Shown one piece after another: positions 35,908 through 46,166 of a stretch of DNA of 64,000 nt. The notes under the pieces were generated by a model. It saw only the letters and a list, made by a program, of their open reading frames with translations. It did not search any database and had not been told where the DNA came from. Position 1 is the stretch's first letter. Each line of letters starts with the position of its first letter. Made by a program: the position numbers and the translations under genes. Source of the DNA: CAJGBR01 sp045637425. GTDB taxonomy: Bacteria; Bacteroidota; Bacteroidia; Bacteroidales; Rikenellaceae. The stretch spans positions 1 to 64,000 of the forward strand of contig JAZTZL010000006.1 of NCBI GenBank assembly GCA_045637425.1. The letters run 5' to 3'.

Positions 35908-38900
35908 ATGAAAAATAAATTTATTGTTTGGACAGCATTGGCTGCATTTTCGTGGCTGGGAGTTGATGCTCAATCTGATGATTCGGGTGTGCTGAAACGT
36001 CTCGAACGAGGAATGAAAGCTTATGAACAAGAACGATATGCAGCTGCATATCAGGATTTTGCAGCAGTTCAGGGGCGACGTGCGGAACTCAATGATGTAA
36101 ATCGTGAAATGTTGGACTACTATCATTGTCTGACTTCATTTGAACTTGGTAAAGGCGATGCAATAGACAGAGTGGAATCGTTCAGGAGAAATTATCCCCA
36201 ATCGATTTTCGCTACATCTCTTGATTGGATATATGCAAATGTAAAATTCGACCAGAAAGATTATCAAAAAGCGCTCGAGCTTTTTAGAAATATCGAACCA
36301 AATGTCAATAAATTGACCATTGACGAACAACAGGAATTCCACTTCAAAAAGGGTTATTCGCTGATTAATCTTGACGGATTGGTTGATGCCGATTTCAGAA
36401 GCGGTAAGATTTCTGATGCAGCAAATATGCTCGAGGCTCAAGGCGATTTTCAGGCTATTCTTTCAACAAGTAGGTTTTATCCGTCGGCTCAATATTATTT
36501 GGCATATATCGAGTATTTCAAAGGCGACCTCGACCGTGCGCAGGTAAGATTCGAATCTCTGATTGGCAATAGTGCTTACGGTAATATCGTGCCGTTCTAT
36601 CTGTTGCAAATCAAATTTTTGAAGGGCGAATACCAAACGGTGATTGCAGATGGTGTTAAGTTGAGAGCCATTGCAAACAAAAAGTGGAAAACTGAAATTG
36701 CTCATATATTGGCCGAATCATATTTCAATACGGGTAATTACCATAGCGCGCTCACCGAGATTGTGAACTACAAATCGGAAGGCGGTATGATGACCTCGAC
36801 AGAAGTATATATGAAGGGGTATTGTCATTTTGTATGTTCTGAGTATTCTGACGCAGAAAAAGAGTTGCGCAAAATTGCTAATATCGCTAATGAAATGGGA
36901 CAGAATGCAGCGTTTCTTCTGGGTAGAACTTATCTGAAACTCGGAAATAAAAACAAAGCTCTGATGGCATTCTCGTTGGCAACGGCTGCAAACTATGATA
37001 AGGAAATCAAGGAAGAGGCAATGTTCAACCGAGCAAAATTGCAGTGCGATTTGGTTGGCAATAGTTTTAACCGTGCAATCGGTTCACTGAAACAATTTAT
37101 CGAACTCTATCCAAATTCGAAACATATAGGCGAGGCTCGCGAATTGTTGTTGTCTGCATATTTCAATTCGAGAGATTATCAGGCTGCGCTTGATGCAATA
37201 CAATATATCAAGAATCCGGATAATAACGAAAAGAGTGCATTGCAGAAGATTGCCTATTTCCGAGCTCTGGAACACTACGAAAATGGTGATTATCAGTCTG
37301 CACTCAAGACTCTGAACACCTCGTTGGAGTATAGATATAATGCAAAATATACTGCGCTCGGCAAGTTCTGGAAAGCTGAAACTTTGGTTAAGCTCGGCAA
37401 ACAGAGCGATGCAGCAACACTTTACAAGGAGTATATTGCGCTCGCATCGAAATCTGAACCTGAATTCGCATATGCTTACTATGGTTTGGGTTATTGCAGA
37501 TTTAATCAACAAAAATGGGACGATGCGCAGATTGATTTCGAGAAATTGACTACGCTCAATACCTCAAGTGTTTTGAAAGCTGATGCCTATAACCGATTGG
37601 GTGATATCGAATTTGCTCGTCGCAGTTACTGGAAGGCTATCGAACAATACAATAAGGTGACTCCGTTTGGTGGAGCTGCCGCAAACTATTCGGCATATCG
37701 TCGCGCGATTATGTATGGGCTGGTTGATCGTCCGCAGAAAAAGGAGAACGAACTGAAAAATATCATTTCGAAGGGTAATTCGGAGTATGTTGATGACGCA
37801 ATCTACCAACTTGGTGCGCTGTATGTTAAGCAGGAACAATTTGCCAAAGGCGCAGACCAATTCAAACTGCTCGTTGAAAAGTATCCAAATTCTCCGTATA
37901 TCGTGCAGTCGTTGAGCGACCTCGGACTCGTTTACCAAAATATGGGTAATGATAACGAGGCTCTGAAATATTATAAAATGGTAACGCAGCGATTCCCAAC
38001 TTCGACTCAGGCTCGAGATGCGTTGCTGGGTATCAGAAATATTTATGTGGATAGAAATGATATCGATTCGTATGTAGATTTTGCTGCACAAAGCGGTATC
38101 GAAGTGAAGGTGTCAATCAGCGAAAAGGACTCACTTTCGTACACTGCTGCGGAGAAATCTTACCTCTCGGGCAATATGGAAAAGGCTGTCGAACATCTGC
38201 AAAAGTATGTTGATAACTACCCACAAGGCGGTTTCTTGTCTTCGGCTCGCTATTTCCTGGCTGATGCTCACTTGCGACTCAACAACCAACAGGCCGCAAT
38301 AGATGAGTACGAAAGACTCTATCAGATGCCGATTAATGAGTTCACCGAACGTGCGCTGCAACAGGCGGGCGATCTCAATATGAAGGCCGAAAAGTGGCAG
38401 CAGGCGCTGGTGGCTTACGAGCGATTGTTCAATATGTCAACAGATGCAAAGGTAGTTGATAACGCACTCGTGCAGTCTCTCAAATGTGCATCTAAAATTG
38501 CAGATAACCAACTTATTCTCGACTTGTCAGATGAGGCGCTCAAATCGGGATTCGCATCGAAAGATACTCGCCAGAAGGCTGAATTCCTGAAGGCGCGCGC
38601 TCTCGATGAATTGGGCAATGTTGATGAGGCGTTGGTATATTATAAAAAGGTAGCGGAAAATCTTAAGCGTCGCGATGGTGCTGAATCAAAATTCCGAATC
38701 ATTAGAATACTCTACAATAAAGACTTGCTGAAAGAGGGTGAGGCAGAGGTGTTTGACTTCTCGAACAAGGGATCGCCATATCAGTATTGGACTGCGAAAG
38801 CATTCTTGATTTTGGGCGATATTTATGTGAAACAAGGCGACTTGTTCCAGGCAAAGGCTACGTTGCAGAGCATCGTAGATGGTTATCTTGATAAAAATGA

Positions 38901-38946
38901 CGGCGTAGTCGATGAGGCTCGCAAAAAAATTGAAGAATTGAAATGA
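35908..38946 (+). CDS. large periplasmic tetratricopeptide-repeat protein
   Basis: A 1012-aa protein with a signal peptide (MKNKFIVWTALAAFSWLGVDAQ), then TPR and Sel1-like helices almost to the end. Examples are DYQKALELFRNIEPN, GNYHSALTEIVNY, DYQAALDAIQYI, RSYWKAIEQYNKV, DNEALKYYKMVTQRFPTS and GNVDEALVYYKKVAENL. No enzyme motif is seen. It overlaps the next gene by ATGA, so it is coupled to an outer-membrane barrel protein. A periplasmic adaptor that works with that barrel is the natural inference. Similar TPR proteins recur in Bacteroidetes, but I do not recognise a characterised homologue. Confidence 0.87.
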   Translation: MKNKFIVWTALAAFSWLGVDAQSDDSGVLKRLERGMKAYEQERYAAAYQDFAAVQGRRAELNDVNREMLDYYHCLTSFELGKGDAIDRVESFRRNYPQSIFATSLDWIYANVKFDQKDYQKALELFRNIEPNVNKLTIDEQQEFHFKKGYSLINLDGLVDADFRSGKISDAANMLEAQGDFQAILSTSRFYPSAQYYLAYIEYFKGDLDRAQVRFESLIGNSAYGNIVPFYLLQIKFLKGEYQTVIADGVKLRAIANKKWKTEIAHILAESYFNTGNYHSALTEIVNYKSEGGMMTSTEVYMKGYCHFVCSEYSDAEKELRKIANIANEMGQNAAFLLGRTYLKLGNKNKALMAFSLATAANYDKEIKEEAMFNRAKLQCDLVGNSFNRAIGSLKQFIELYPNSKHIGEARELLLSAYFNSRDYQAALDAIQYIKNPDNNEKSALQKIAYFRALEHYENGDYQSALKTLNTSLEYRYNAKYTALGKFWKAETLVKLGKQSDAATLYKEYIALASKSEPEFAYAYYGLGYCRFNQQKWDDAQIDFEKLTTLNTSSVLKADAYNRLGDIEFARRSYWKAIEQYNKVTPFGGAAANYSAYRRAIMYGLVDRPQKKENELKNIISKGNSEYVDDAIYQLGALYVKQEQFAKGADQFKLLVEKYPNSPYIVQSLSDLGLVYQNMGNDNEALKYYKMVTQRFPTSTQARDALLGIRNIYVDRNDIDSYVDFAAQSGIEVKVSISEKDSLSYTAAEKSYLSGNMEKAVEHLQKYVDNYPQGGFLSSARYFLADAHLRLNNQQAAIDEYERLYQMPINEFTERALQQAGDLNMKAEKWQQALVAYERLFNMSTDAKVVDNALVQSLKCASKIADNQLILDLSDEALKSGFASKDTRQKAEFLKARALDELGNVDEALVYYKKVAENLKRRDGAESKFRIIRILYNKDLLKEGEAEVFDFSNKGSPYQYWTAKAFLILGDIYVKQGDLFQAKATLQSIVDGYLDKNDGVVDEARKKIEELK

Positions 38947-40619
38947 AAAGAAATTTAATATTTGTTCTTGTGAGTGCAGTTCTGTTTTGTTTTTCGGCAA
39001 ATGCCCAAACAAACAAGAACAAGAAAAGTGAGCTCAATCGTGAATTGGAGGTGACTCGTGAGTATGAGCCGATTGTGAAAACTGCAACTAAAATCGATGT
39101 CAAACCTAATCTGGTTGATACGGTTAAGTTGCGCCACGAGTTCAATTATACAATTACTATGGATAAAGCGTACAATCGCGACAGATTCTCAATCAAGCCG
39201 ATCGGTGTGGCTGATGTAAATGTCGTGACACCGCGTCGCAGCGTTGAACAACTTAACGTAACTGCCGGTTTGGGATTTCCATTCCAGAGCCTTGCAGATG
39301 TGAATTATGCATTGGTAAATTCTCCAAAGACTCAGATAAATCTCAATCTGAACCATCGTGGTCAGTGGGCTAAAATAGAAAACGATGCGCAGGTAAAATC
39401 TCCTGCTGCGCAGACTCAAAATCAGTTATCGTTCTTCGCGAACAGAACTTGGAGTACGGGTGCAATTTCGGGCGAAGTGTACGGTCTATTTGACAAGTAT
39501 ACTCGTTATGGCTACTATAATAATGGTAATTCGATTCCCGAAACGTTCGATAATTCAAAGAGTGCGCTGGCACAAAGATTCTCAGGTGGAGGTGTGGAAT
39601 TTGCACTGACTAATATGGGTGATGTGCTGAATATCAATCTGTTGTTTGACGCAGCATCTGTATCCGATAAATTTGACGGCGGCAGAACTGATCTGAATGC
39701 TCGACTTGGATTGGGACACACGTTCAAAAACGATCACTCTCTTAATGTCGAATTGGGCGCTCGCGTAGCAAAAGGTAAAAATGTGAATAAAACTGATATT
39801 ACGTCTATTTCGGTTGCTCCGTTTTATATGATGAATCTCGGAAAGACTACGTTGGGATTGGGTTGTGAAATTGCTTCTGCCAACGCAGGCGATGACTCGG
39901 AAGTATTGTTCTTCCCAAAATTCAAATATGAAACACAGATTAAGAACAACCTATCGATATATGCAAATGTCGGCGGTGGTGCATACGTAGACCGATATAT
40001 GGCTAATCCTTATTTGGTTTCGGAGGCAGTCGCTCCATTGTCAAAGCATTATAGTTTGCAGGCTGGCTTAGCTGGCAATTCAAGAAAAGTGAGATTCGCA
40101 ATTGGTGTCGAATTTGATATGTTGAAAGATTATGCTGCATATATCAATCTGGTGAATGACAACTTCTTGTATAACGGATTTGGTTATATCACAGATGATG
40201 TAGATGTGATTAAAGGTGTGGCTAATCTTGATTGGAAAATTTCGGATAAGGTGGCGTTCCAATCGGGTATTTTGTTCCGCTCGGCAAAAAGTAGCAACTT
40301 CTCAGATGCACTATATATGCCAGCATACGAGGCTTTGATAGCCCTGAAATACACGTCGTCAAAGTTCCAGGCTCGAGTTAAATGCGACTTCGTTGGTGAG
40401 CAATATTTCTCAGAAATGGGCGTGGATAATCCGCTTGTAAGCACGATTGTTAAGGCTGACGGCTATGTCAATCTGGGAGTTGAATGCAACTACAAATTCA
40501 ACGAAAAAATGTCGTTCGGAATCGAAGCAAGAAATATAACTAATTCGGAAATTTACGAATTCAATCACTATAAATCAATAGGTGCAAATCTGTTGGCAAA
40601 GATTAATTTGAAATTCTAA
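38943..40619 (+). CDS. outer-membrane beta-barrel protein
   Basis: A 558-aa protein with a signal peptide ending SANAQ. A conserved N-terminal stretch follows (ELEVTREYEPIVKTATKIDV, then PNLVDTVKL), and then many alternating beta strands (LNLNLNHRGQ-type patterns). The final strand ends in Phe (LLAKINLKF), the sorting mark of BAM-inserted barrels. There is no plug or TonB-box domain of a full TonB receptor, and the length suits roughly 18-22 strands. Its start overlaps the TPR gene stop by four bases. Function is unknown; a pore or assembly role with the TPR partner is inferred. Confidence 0.82.
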   Translation: MKRNLIFVLVSAVLFCFSANAQTNKNKKSELNRELEVTREYEPIVKTATKIDVKPNLVDTVKLRHEFNYTITMDKAYNRDRFSIKPIGVADVNVVTPRRSVEQLNVTAGLGFPFQSLADVNYALVNSPKTQINLNLNHRGQWAKIENDAQVKSPAAQTQNQLSFFANRTWSTGAISGEVYGLFDKYTRYGYYNNGNSIPETFDNSKSALAQRFSGGGVEFALTNMGDVLNINLLFDAASVSDKFDGGRTDLNARLGLGHTFKNDHSLNVELGARVAKGKNVNKTDITSISVAPFYMMNLGKTTLGLGCEIASANAGDDSEVLFFPKFKYETQIKNNLSIYANVGGGAYVDRYMANPYLVSEAVAPLSKHYSLQAGLAGNSRKVRFAIGVEFDMLKDYAAYINLVNDNFLYNGFGYITDDVDVIKGVANLDWKISDKVAFQSGILFRSAKSSNFSDALYMPAYEALIALKYTSSKFQARVKCDFVGEQYFSEMGVDNPLVSTIVKADGYVNLGVECNYKFNEKMSFGIEARNITNSEIYEFNHYKSIGANLLAKINLKF

Positions 40620-40639
40620 AATCTGAAAAATTTATCAAT

Positions 40640-43099
40640 ATGAAGATATCTTATAATTGGCTTAAAGAGTATGTCAATACGACAATGACTGCAAGAGAAA
40701 TTGCAGATTGTCTGACAGCTATCGGACTCGAAGTCGAAGGAGTCGAAAAAATCGAGGCAATTCGCGGTGGGCTAGAGGGAGTCTGCATCGGCGAGGTTTT
40801 GACTTGTGAAAAACACCCTGATGCCGACAAATTGCATTTGACAACTGTTAATGTCGGTGCAGCAGAACCGTTGCAAATTGTATGTGGTGCTCCGAATGTG
40901 GCAGCAGGCGAAAAGGTAATTGTAGCTACGATTGGTGCCCAGCTTTATCCTACGGGCGAAGATGAACCATTCAAAATTAAAAAGAGCAAGATTCGTGGTG
41001 TGGAATCGTTTGGTATGCTGTGCGCTGAAGATGAACTCGGAATAGGAGAAGGTCACGATGGTATTATGTTGCTGGAAAAGAGTGCAGTGCCGGGAACTCC
41101 GGCTCGTGAGTATTTCAATATCCAAGATGATTTCGTATTGGAGATTGGTCTGACTCCGAACAGAATAGATGCGGCATCTCATTTCGGCGTGGCTCGCGAT
41201 TTGGTTGCATACCTCAAGAGCATAGGTCAAGAGGCTGAGGTGAAATTGCCTTCTGTAGAGAACTTTGCAGTAGATAAAATAGATAATCCCGTCGAAGTCG
41301 TAGTCGAAAATCAAGAGTCGGCTCCGAGATATATGGGTTTGACTATCAGAAATGTAGAGGTTAAACCTTCGCCCGAATGGTTGCAGACAAAGCTGCGCGC
41401 ATTGGGAATGAATCCTCATAATAATGTTGTCGATATCACAAACTTTATTCTGCACGAATTGGGTCAGCCGCTGCACGCGTTTGATGCTGATAAGATTGCA
41501 GGAAATAAGGTCGTAGTTAGAAATTGTCCGCAAGGCACTCCGTTTGTAACGCTCGACGGTGTAGAACGCAAACTCGACGAAAAGGACTTGATGATTTGCG
41601 ACTCGGAAAAACCGATGTGTATCGCAGGAGTTTTTGGTGGTATGGATAGTGGTGTTACGTTCGAAACTAAAAACGTATTCCTCGAAAGCGCATATTTTAA
41701 TCCGGTATCTGTTCGAAAGACTGCGAAACGTCACGGACTCTCAACAGATGCATCGTTCAGATATGAACGCGGTACAGACCCGCTTATGCCGCCATACGCA
41801 CTGAAACGTGCTGCGCTTTTGATTAAGGAGTTGACAGGTGGCGAAATTGCTTCTGAGGTTACAGATATATATAAGGAAATTGCTAAACCGTTTGTGGTAG
41901 AACTCAGTTTCAAAAATGTAGACCGACTTATCGGTAAAAAACTTGGTGCAGAGACTATTACCCGCATTGTGACTGCGCTCGAAATGGAGGTCCTGAATGC
42001 TACTGATGAGGGACTTACTTTGGCAGTGCCGCCTTACAGAGTTGATGTTCAACGCGAAGCTGATGTTATTGAAGATATCCTCAGAATTTATGGATATAAT
42101 AATGTTGAAATTCCCGAACACGTTAATTCGACTCTGACATATTCGCAAAATCAGGCGAATGATAAGATTTATAATATCGCTGCCGATTTACTGACCTCTA
42201 ACGGATTTCACGAAATTATGAGCAACTCACTGACTAAGAGTGGCTACTATGAAGGATTAACTTCGTTCCCGGTAGAAAATTGCGTGAAGATTATGAATCC
42301 GCTCAGTTCAGACCTCAATGTTATGCGTCAGACTCTGTTGTTCAATGCGTTAGAGGCTGCATCACTCAACATAAATCATAGACGTAGCGACTTGAAACTC
42401 TATGAATTCGGTAACTGCTATTTCTATGATGAGAGTAAAAAAGAACAAGGTGGATTGGCTCCTTATTCGGAAACATACACTTTGGGAATTTTGGTCAGCG
42501 GTCAGGCTAATGAGCAGTCGTGGAATGTGAAAGTTTGCCAATCAGACTTCTATTCATTGAAGGTTTATGCAGAAAAATTGTTGGCACGATTCGGTGTAAA
42601 TATAAATAATGCGCAAATCGAACCGCTGGAAAGCGACCTCTATCGTGAAGCCGTAAGATACGTGTTCAATGGTAAGAGATTGTTTGATATCGGTATCGTG
42701 GCGAAGAAAATCCGCACAATGCTCGATGTTAAACAAGAGGTCTACTTCCTGGAAATGGACTTCGACCGAATGATAAAGATGGCTAAGGGCGCAAAAGTCG
42801 CAGCTAAGGAGTTGTCGAAATATCCTGAAGTGCGTCGAGACCTGGCGTTGCTTGTAGATAAGAATGTTACATTCCGTCAGTTGCGCGACCTCGCATTCAA
42901 GACTGAACGCAAACTGCTCAAGAAGGTAGGTCTGTTCGATGTTTACGAGGGAGATAAACTGCCTGAAGGTAAAAAATCGTATGCTCTGAATTTCGTGTTG
43001 GAAGATACAACGAAGACTATGACCGATGCAGTAATTGACAAGGTTATGTCTACGTTGATTGCTCAGTTTGATGCACAACTTGGTGCTAAAGTTAGATAA
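40640..43099 (+). CDS. pheT: phenylalanyl-tRNA synthetase beta subunit
   Basis: Large subunit of the heterotetrameric PheRS. Domains seen in the 819-aa protein are the EMAP-like tRNA-binding domain (about 40-150, GEVLTCEKHPDADKLHLT), the B3/B4 editing region (GLTPNRIDAASHFGVARDL onward), the B5 domain (RLIGKKLGAETITRIVTALE), and the C-terminal ferredoxin-like anticodon-binding domain (ELSKYPEVRRDLALLVDKNV). Length is typical. pheS is not in the window. It lies 20 bases after the barrel gene and 16 before guaA. Confidence 0.96.
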   Translation: MKISYNWLKEYVNTTMTAREIADCLTAIGLEVEGVEKIEAIRGGLEGVCIGEVLTCEKHPDADKLHLTTVNVGAAEPLQIVCGAPNVAAGEKVIVATIGAQLYPTGEDEPFKIKKSKIRGVESFGMLCAEDELGIGEGHDGIMLLEKSAVPGTPAREYFNIQDDFVLEIGLTPNRIDAASHFGVARDLVAYLKSIGQEAEVKLPSVENFAVDKIDNPVEVVVENQESAPRYMGLTIRNVEVKPSPEWLQTKLRALGMNPHNNVVDITNFILHELGQPLHAFDADKIAGNKVVVRNCPQGTPFVTLDGVERKLDEKDLMICDSEKPMCIAGVFGGMDSGVTFETKNVFLESAYFNPVSVRKTAKRHGLSTDASFRYERGTDPLMPPYALKRAALLIKELTGGEIASEVTDIYKEIAKPFVVELSFKNVDRLIGKKLGAETITRIVTALEMEVLNATDEGLTLAVPPYRVDVQREADVIEDILRIYGYNNVEIPEHVNSTLTYSQNQANDKIYNIAADLLTSNGFHEIMSNSLTKSGYYEGLTSFPVENCVKIMNPLSSDLNVMRQTLLFNALEAASLNINHRRSDLKLYEFGNCYFYDESKKEQGGLAPYSETYTLGILVSGQANEQSWNVKVCQSDFYSLKVYAEKLLARFGVNINNAQIEPLESDLYREAVRYVFNGKRLFDIGIVAKKIRTMLDVKQEVYFLEMDFDRMIKMAKGAKVAAKELSKYPEVRRDLALLVDKNVTFRQLRDLAFKTERKLLKKVGLFDVYEGDKLPEGKKSYALNFVLEDTTKTMTDAVIDKVMSTLIAQFDAQLGAKVR

Positions 43100-43115
43100 T
43101 TACTAATTTATAGAT

Positions 43116-44645
43116 ATGCAAGAGAAAATTTTAATTCTTGATTTCGGGTCGCAATATACGCAACTCATTGCTCGCAGAATCCGCGAAATGAATGTCTATT
43201 GCGAGATTCACCCGTTCAACAAAATGCCCGAACTTGACCCTTCAATCAAGGGGGTTATTCTCGCGGGTAGTCCATTCTCGGTGAGAGATGAAAAGGCTCC
43301 CAGAATCGACTTGTCGCAGGTTAAAGGTAAACTTCCGTTGCTGGGCGTTTGCTATGGTGCGCAGTATTTGGCTCACTTCTTCGGAGGTGAAGTCGGTGCG
43401 TCTGAGTCTCGTGAGTACGGTCGTGCTATTCTTACTAAGGTTGATGATGACAATCAATTGATTAAGAATGTATCGAAAGAATCGCAAGTATGGATGTCGC
43501 ACGGTGATACAATTGTCAGAATTCCGGACAACTATCGAATTATTGCAAGTACAGCCGATGTTAAAATCGCAGCTTACCACATCGAAGGTGAACAAACTTG
43601 GGGTATTCAATTCCACCCTGAAGTTTATCACTCAATCGAAGGCGGCGAAATGTTGCGCTCATTTGTTGTTGATATTTGCGGTTGTAAACAAGATTGGACT
43701 CCGGCTTCATTCGTGCAATCAATGGTTGAACAGTTGCGTAAACAAATTGGTGATGAACGAGTTATCCTCGGTCTGTCGGGTGGGGTAGACTCATCTGTTG
43801 CTGCAGAATTGTTGCACAAGGCCATCGGCGATCAACTGACTTGTATCTTTGTTGATACTGGTTTGTTGCGCAAGAATGAGCTGGAAGAGGTTATGGAATC
43901 ATATAATTCTATGGGGCTCAATGTGATTGCAGTTGATGCCGGCGAAAAATTCCTCGGTGACCTCAAAGGTGTAACCGATCCAGAACAAAAACGTAAGATT
44001 GTAGGTCGCGACTTTGTGGAAGTATTTGATGCTGAAGCTAATAAGATTACAGATGCTAAGTGGTTGGCTCAAGGTACAATCTACCCAGACGTAATTGAAT
44101 CGGCATCGGTTAATGGTCCGGCTATGGTTATCAAATCGCACCACAACGTAGGTGGTCTGCCTAAGGATATGAAACTCAAGGTTGTTGAGCCGTTGAGATT
44201 GCTGTTCAAAGACGAAGTGCGCAGAATTGGTCGCGAGTTGAAAGTGCCGGCTAATATCTTGAATCGTCACCCGTTCCCGGGTCCGGGTCTTGCTATCCGC
44301 GTGCTGGGCGAAGTTACACCCGAGCGCCTCAGAATCCTTAAAGAGGCTGATAAAATCTACATTGACGGACTCAGAGAGGCTGGCTTGTATGAAAAAGTAT
44401 GGCAAGCAGGTGCAATCTTGTTGCCAATCAAATCTGTAGGCGTAATGGGTGATGAACGTACTTACGAAAGTTGCTTGGCATTGAGAGCCGTTATGTCAAC
44501 AGACGGTATGACTGCCGATTGGGTTCACTTGCCATACGAATTCTTGGCAAACATCTCGAATGCTATCATCAACCGCGTGAAAGGTATCAACCGCGTAGTT
44601 TATGATGTAAGTTCAAAACCACCCGCAACAATCGAGTGGGAATAA
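43116..44645 (+). CDS. guaA: GMP synthase (glutamine-hydrolysing)
   Basis: Converts XMP to GMP with glutamine and ATP. The 509-aa protein has an N-terminal class I glutaminase (nucleophile Cys in LLGVCYGAQYL about 80, His and Glu in QFHPEVYHS). The ATP-pyrophosphatase domain has the PP-loop LGLSGGVDSSVAAEL near 220. The C-terminal dimerisation domain contains RHPFPGPGLAIRVLGE. This is the normal full-length fused form. With purL it gives two purine enzymes in the window, at separate loci. Confidence 0.97.
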   Translation: MQEKILILDFGSQYTQLIARRIREMNVYCEIHPFNKMPELDPSIKGVILAGSPFSVRDEKAPRIDLSQVKGKLPLLGVCYGAQYLAHFFGGEVGASESREYGRAILTKVDDDNQLIKNVSKESQVWMSHGDTIVRIPDNYRIIASTADVKIAAYHIEGEQTWGIQFHPEVYHSIEGGEMLRSFVVDICGCKQDWTPASFVQSMVEQLRKQIGDERVILGLSGGVDSSVAAELLHKAIGDQLTCIFVDTGLLRKNELEEVMESYNSMGLNVIAVDAGEKFLGDLKGVTDPEQKRKIVGRDFVEVFDAEANKITDAKWLAQGTIYPDVIESASVNGPAMVIKSHHNVGGLPKDMKLKVVEPLRLLFKDEVRRIGRELKVPANILNRHPFPGPGLAIRVLGEVTPERLRILKEADKIYIDGLREAGLYEKVWQAGAILLPIKSVGVMGDERTYESCLALRAVMSTDGMTADWVHLPYEFLANISNAIINRVKGINRVVYDVSSKPPATIEWE

Positions 44646-44653
44646 ACATACAC

Positions 44654-44692
44654 AAAAAAGAAGTTTTGTTCGATGAACAAAACTTCTTTTTT
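44654..44692. terminator. bidirectional terminator between guaA and the NfeD gene
   Basis: An 18-bp perfect stem starting AAAAAAGAAGTTTTGTTC with loop GAT and its reverse complement. The A and T ends give U-tracts in both directions. Confidence 0.92.
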
Positions 44693-44716
44693 ATTGGTAG
44701 TTATATAATTGATGCG

Positions 44717-46129
44717 TTAAACTTCTTGGCAATAGAGCGTTCCGTTTTCAATGCGAACTACTCGAACAGCAGCACCCTTGTCAATCATTTTGCCTGTAAT
44801 CGAAATTGCATCATAATAGCGATTGTCAATTTCAACTTTGCCTCCTGGTCTGAGCGCTCCGACGACTACACACTCGCGGTTTATAAAGTCTGAGTCGTGA
44901 ACTCCGGCTACAAATCCATCTTCATTATCCAATTCTGAAGTGAGTACCACGGTGCGTCTCAGTGATGAATTGCTGGTCAGCATTTTGCCGATTGCAAAAA
45001 ACGATACCACAAGACCAATGGCAACCGAGAAGACTACCCGCAAAATGGGGCTGATTACACTTGAAACATCAACTTGATTGTCTGGAATATATTTGAAAAT
45101 ATCGTTGTCAATCATACCGAAGGCCAAACCCGTAATCATTGCTAATATGCCGACAATGCCCGCTACGCCAAACCCCGGAATGACAAATATCTCCAATATG
45201 AGCAGTATTACTCCGACCATAAACAGAGCAATCTCCCACACCTGCAGTAGACCTTCGAGCCACAACGGAGAAAAATAGAGTATGGCTGCGAGTATTGCCA
45301 CAATCAGAGGAAAACCTACTCCCGGAGTCTTCAATTCGAAGAATATACCTCCGACCATAAAGAGTATCAACATACTCTGCAACGCAGGATTGGTCAGAAA
45401 TCCCATTATCTTGTCTAACGTAGTAGACTTATATTCATATATTTCACTTGGCTCGGCGATGCACTCCTTGACTACCTCTTCAACGGAATTGGCCGTTCCT
45501 TCGCAGAATCCTAATCTCACAGCCTCATCTGTAGTCAATGATAAAACTTTCGTCGAATCAATTACGCCCTCTACTACGATGCTGGGATCTACCATCGCCT
45601 CTGCGATGTGTGGGTCACGACGCCAACGCCACGTAGTATCTCGGCCCTCAATCTTGTCTATAACCTTGCCGTGACTCTCGGCCGTAGCGCGCATCATTGC
45701 TCGCATAAAACTTTGATACTTATCGGGCATAGGCTGTCCGTCCGCGCCGTTCACTACCGTAGCTGCGCCAAATGTCGAACCTTTGCGCATATATATCGAA
45801 TCGGCAGCAATTGAAATCAGTGCTCCGGCACTTACAGCCTGATTGTTTATGAAAACTACTACGGGAATTTTTGAATTTAGTATGGCTGTGCGTATTGAAT
45901 CGGCCACATCGACAACTCCGCCGTATGTGTTCATCTCAATCAAAATCAGGTCTGAATTGCGACTCTGTGCATCGTGCATACAATTCTTAACCATACGCCA
46001 AGTCGATGGCATAATATTCTCCTTGATAGGGATTACATAGACAGATTTTCGATTGGATACCGAATCTGCACCACTCACCATCGAAACCATCATCAGCGAC
46101 AACAATGTCAATAACAACAGCTTTTTCAT
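44717..46129 (-). CDS. NfeD-family membrane-bound ClpP-like serine protease
   Basis: A 470-aa long-form NfeD protein. Signal peptide (MKKLLLLTLLSLMMVSMVSG), then a ClpP-like domain with the nucleophile Ser in NQAVSAGALISIAAD and the MNTYGGVVDVADSI segment. Four or five membrane segments follow (about 270-400), and a C-terminal OB-fold (GGKVEIDNRYYDAISITG). It probably cleaves membrane or stomatin-linked proteins at the cell envelope. No stomatin gene adjoins. Longer upstream starts would overlap the small membrane-protein gene and hide the signal peptide. Confidence 0.88.
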   Translation of the reverse strand: MKKLLLLTLLSLMMVSMVSGADSVSNRKSVYVIPIKENIMPSTWRMVKNCMHDAQSRNSDLILIEMNTYGGVVDVADSIRTAILNSKIPVVVFINNQAVSAGALISIAADSIYMRKGSTFGAATVVNGADGQPMPDKYQSFMRAMMRATAESHGKVIDKIEGRDTTWRWRRDPHIAEAMVDPSIVVEGVIDSTKVLSLTTDEAVRLGFCEGTANSVEEVVKECIAEPSEIYEYKSTTLDKIMGFLTNPALQSMLILFMVGGIFFELKTPGVGFPLIVAILAAILYFSPLWLEGLLQVWEIALFMVGVILLILEIFVIPGFGVAGIVGILAMITGLAFGMIDNDIFKYIPDNQVDVSSVISPILRVVFSVAIGLVVSFFAIGKMLTSNSSLRRTVVLTSELDNEDGFVAGVHDSDFINRECVVVGALRPGGKVEIDNRYYDAISITGKMIDKGAAVRVVRIENGTLYCQEV

Positions 46130-46166
46130 AGACAATTTACCTAATATGTTTAGTCGTGAATTGGAA

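Noticed and set aside
40772..41734. 320-aa open frame antisense to pheT
   Set aside because: Shadow of the pheT coding strand, with no family resemblance.
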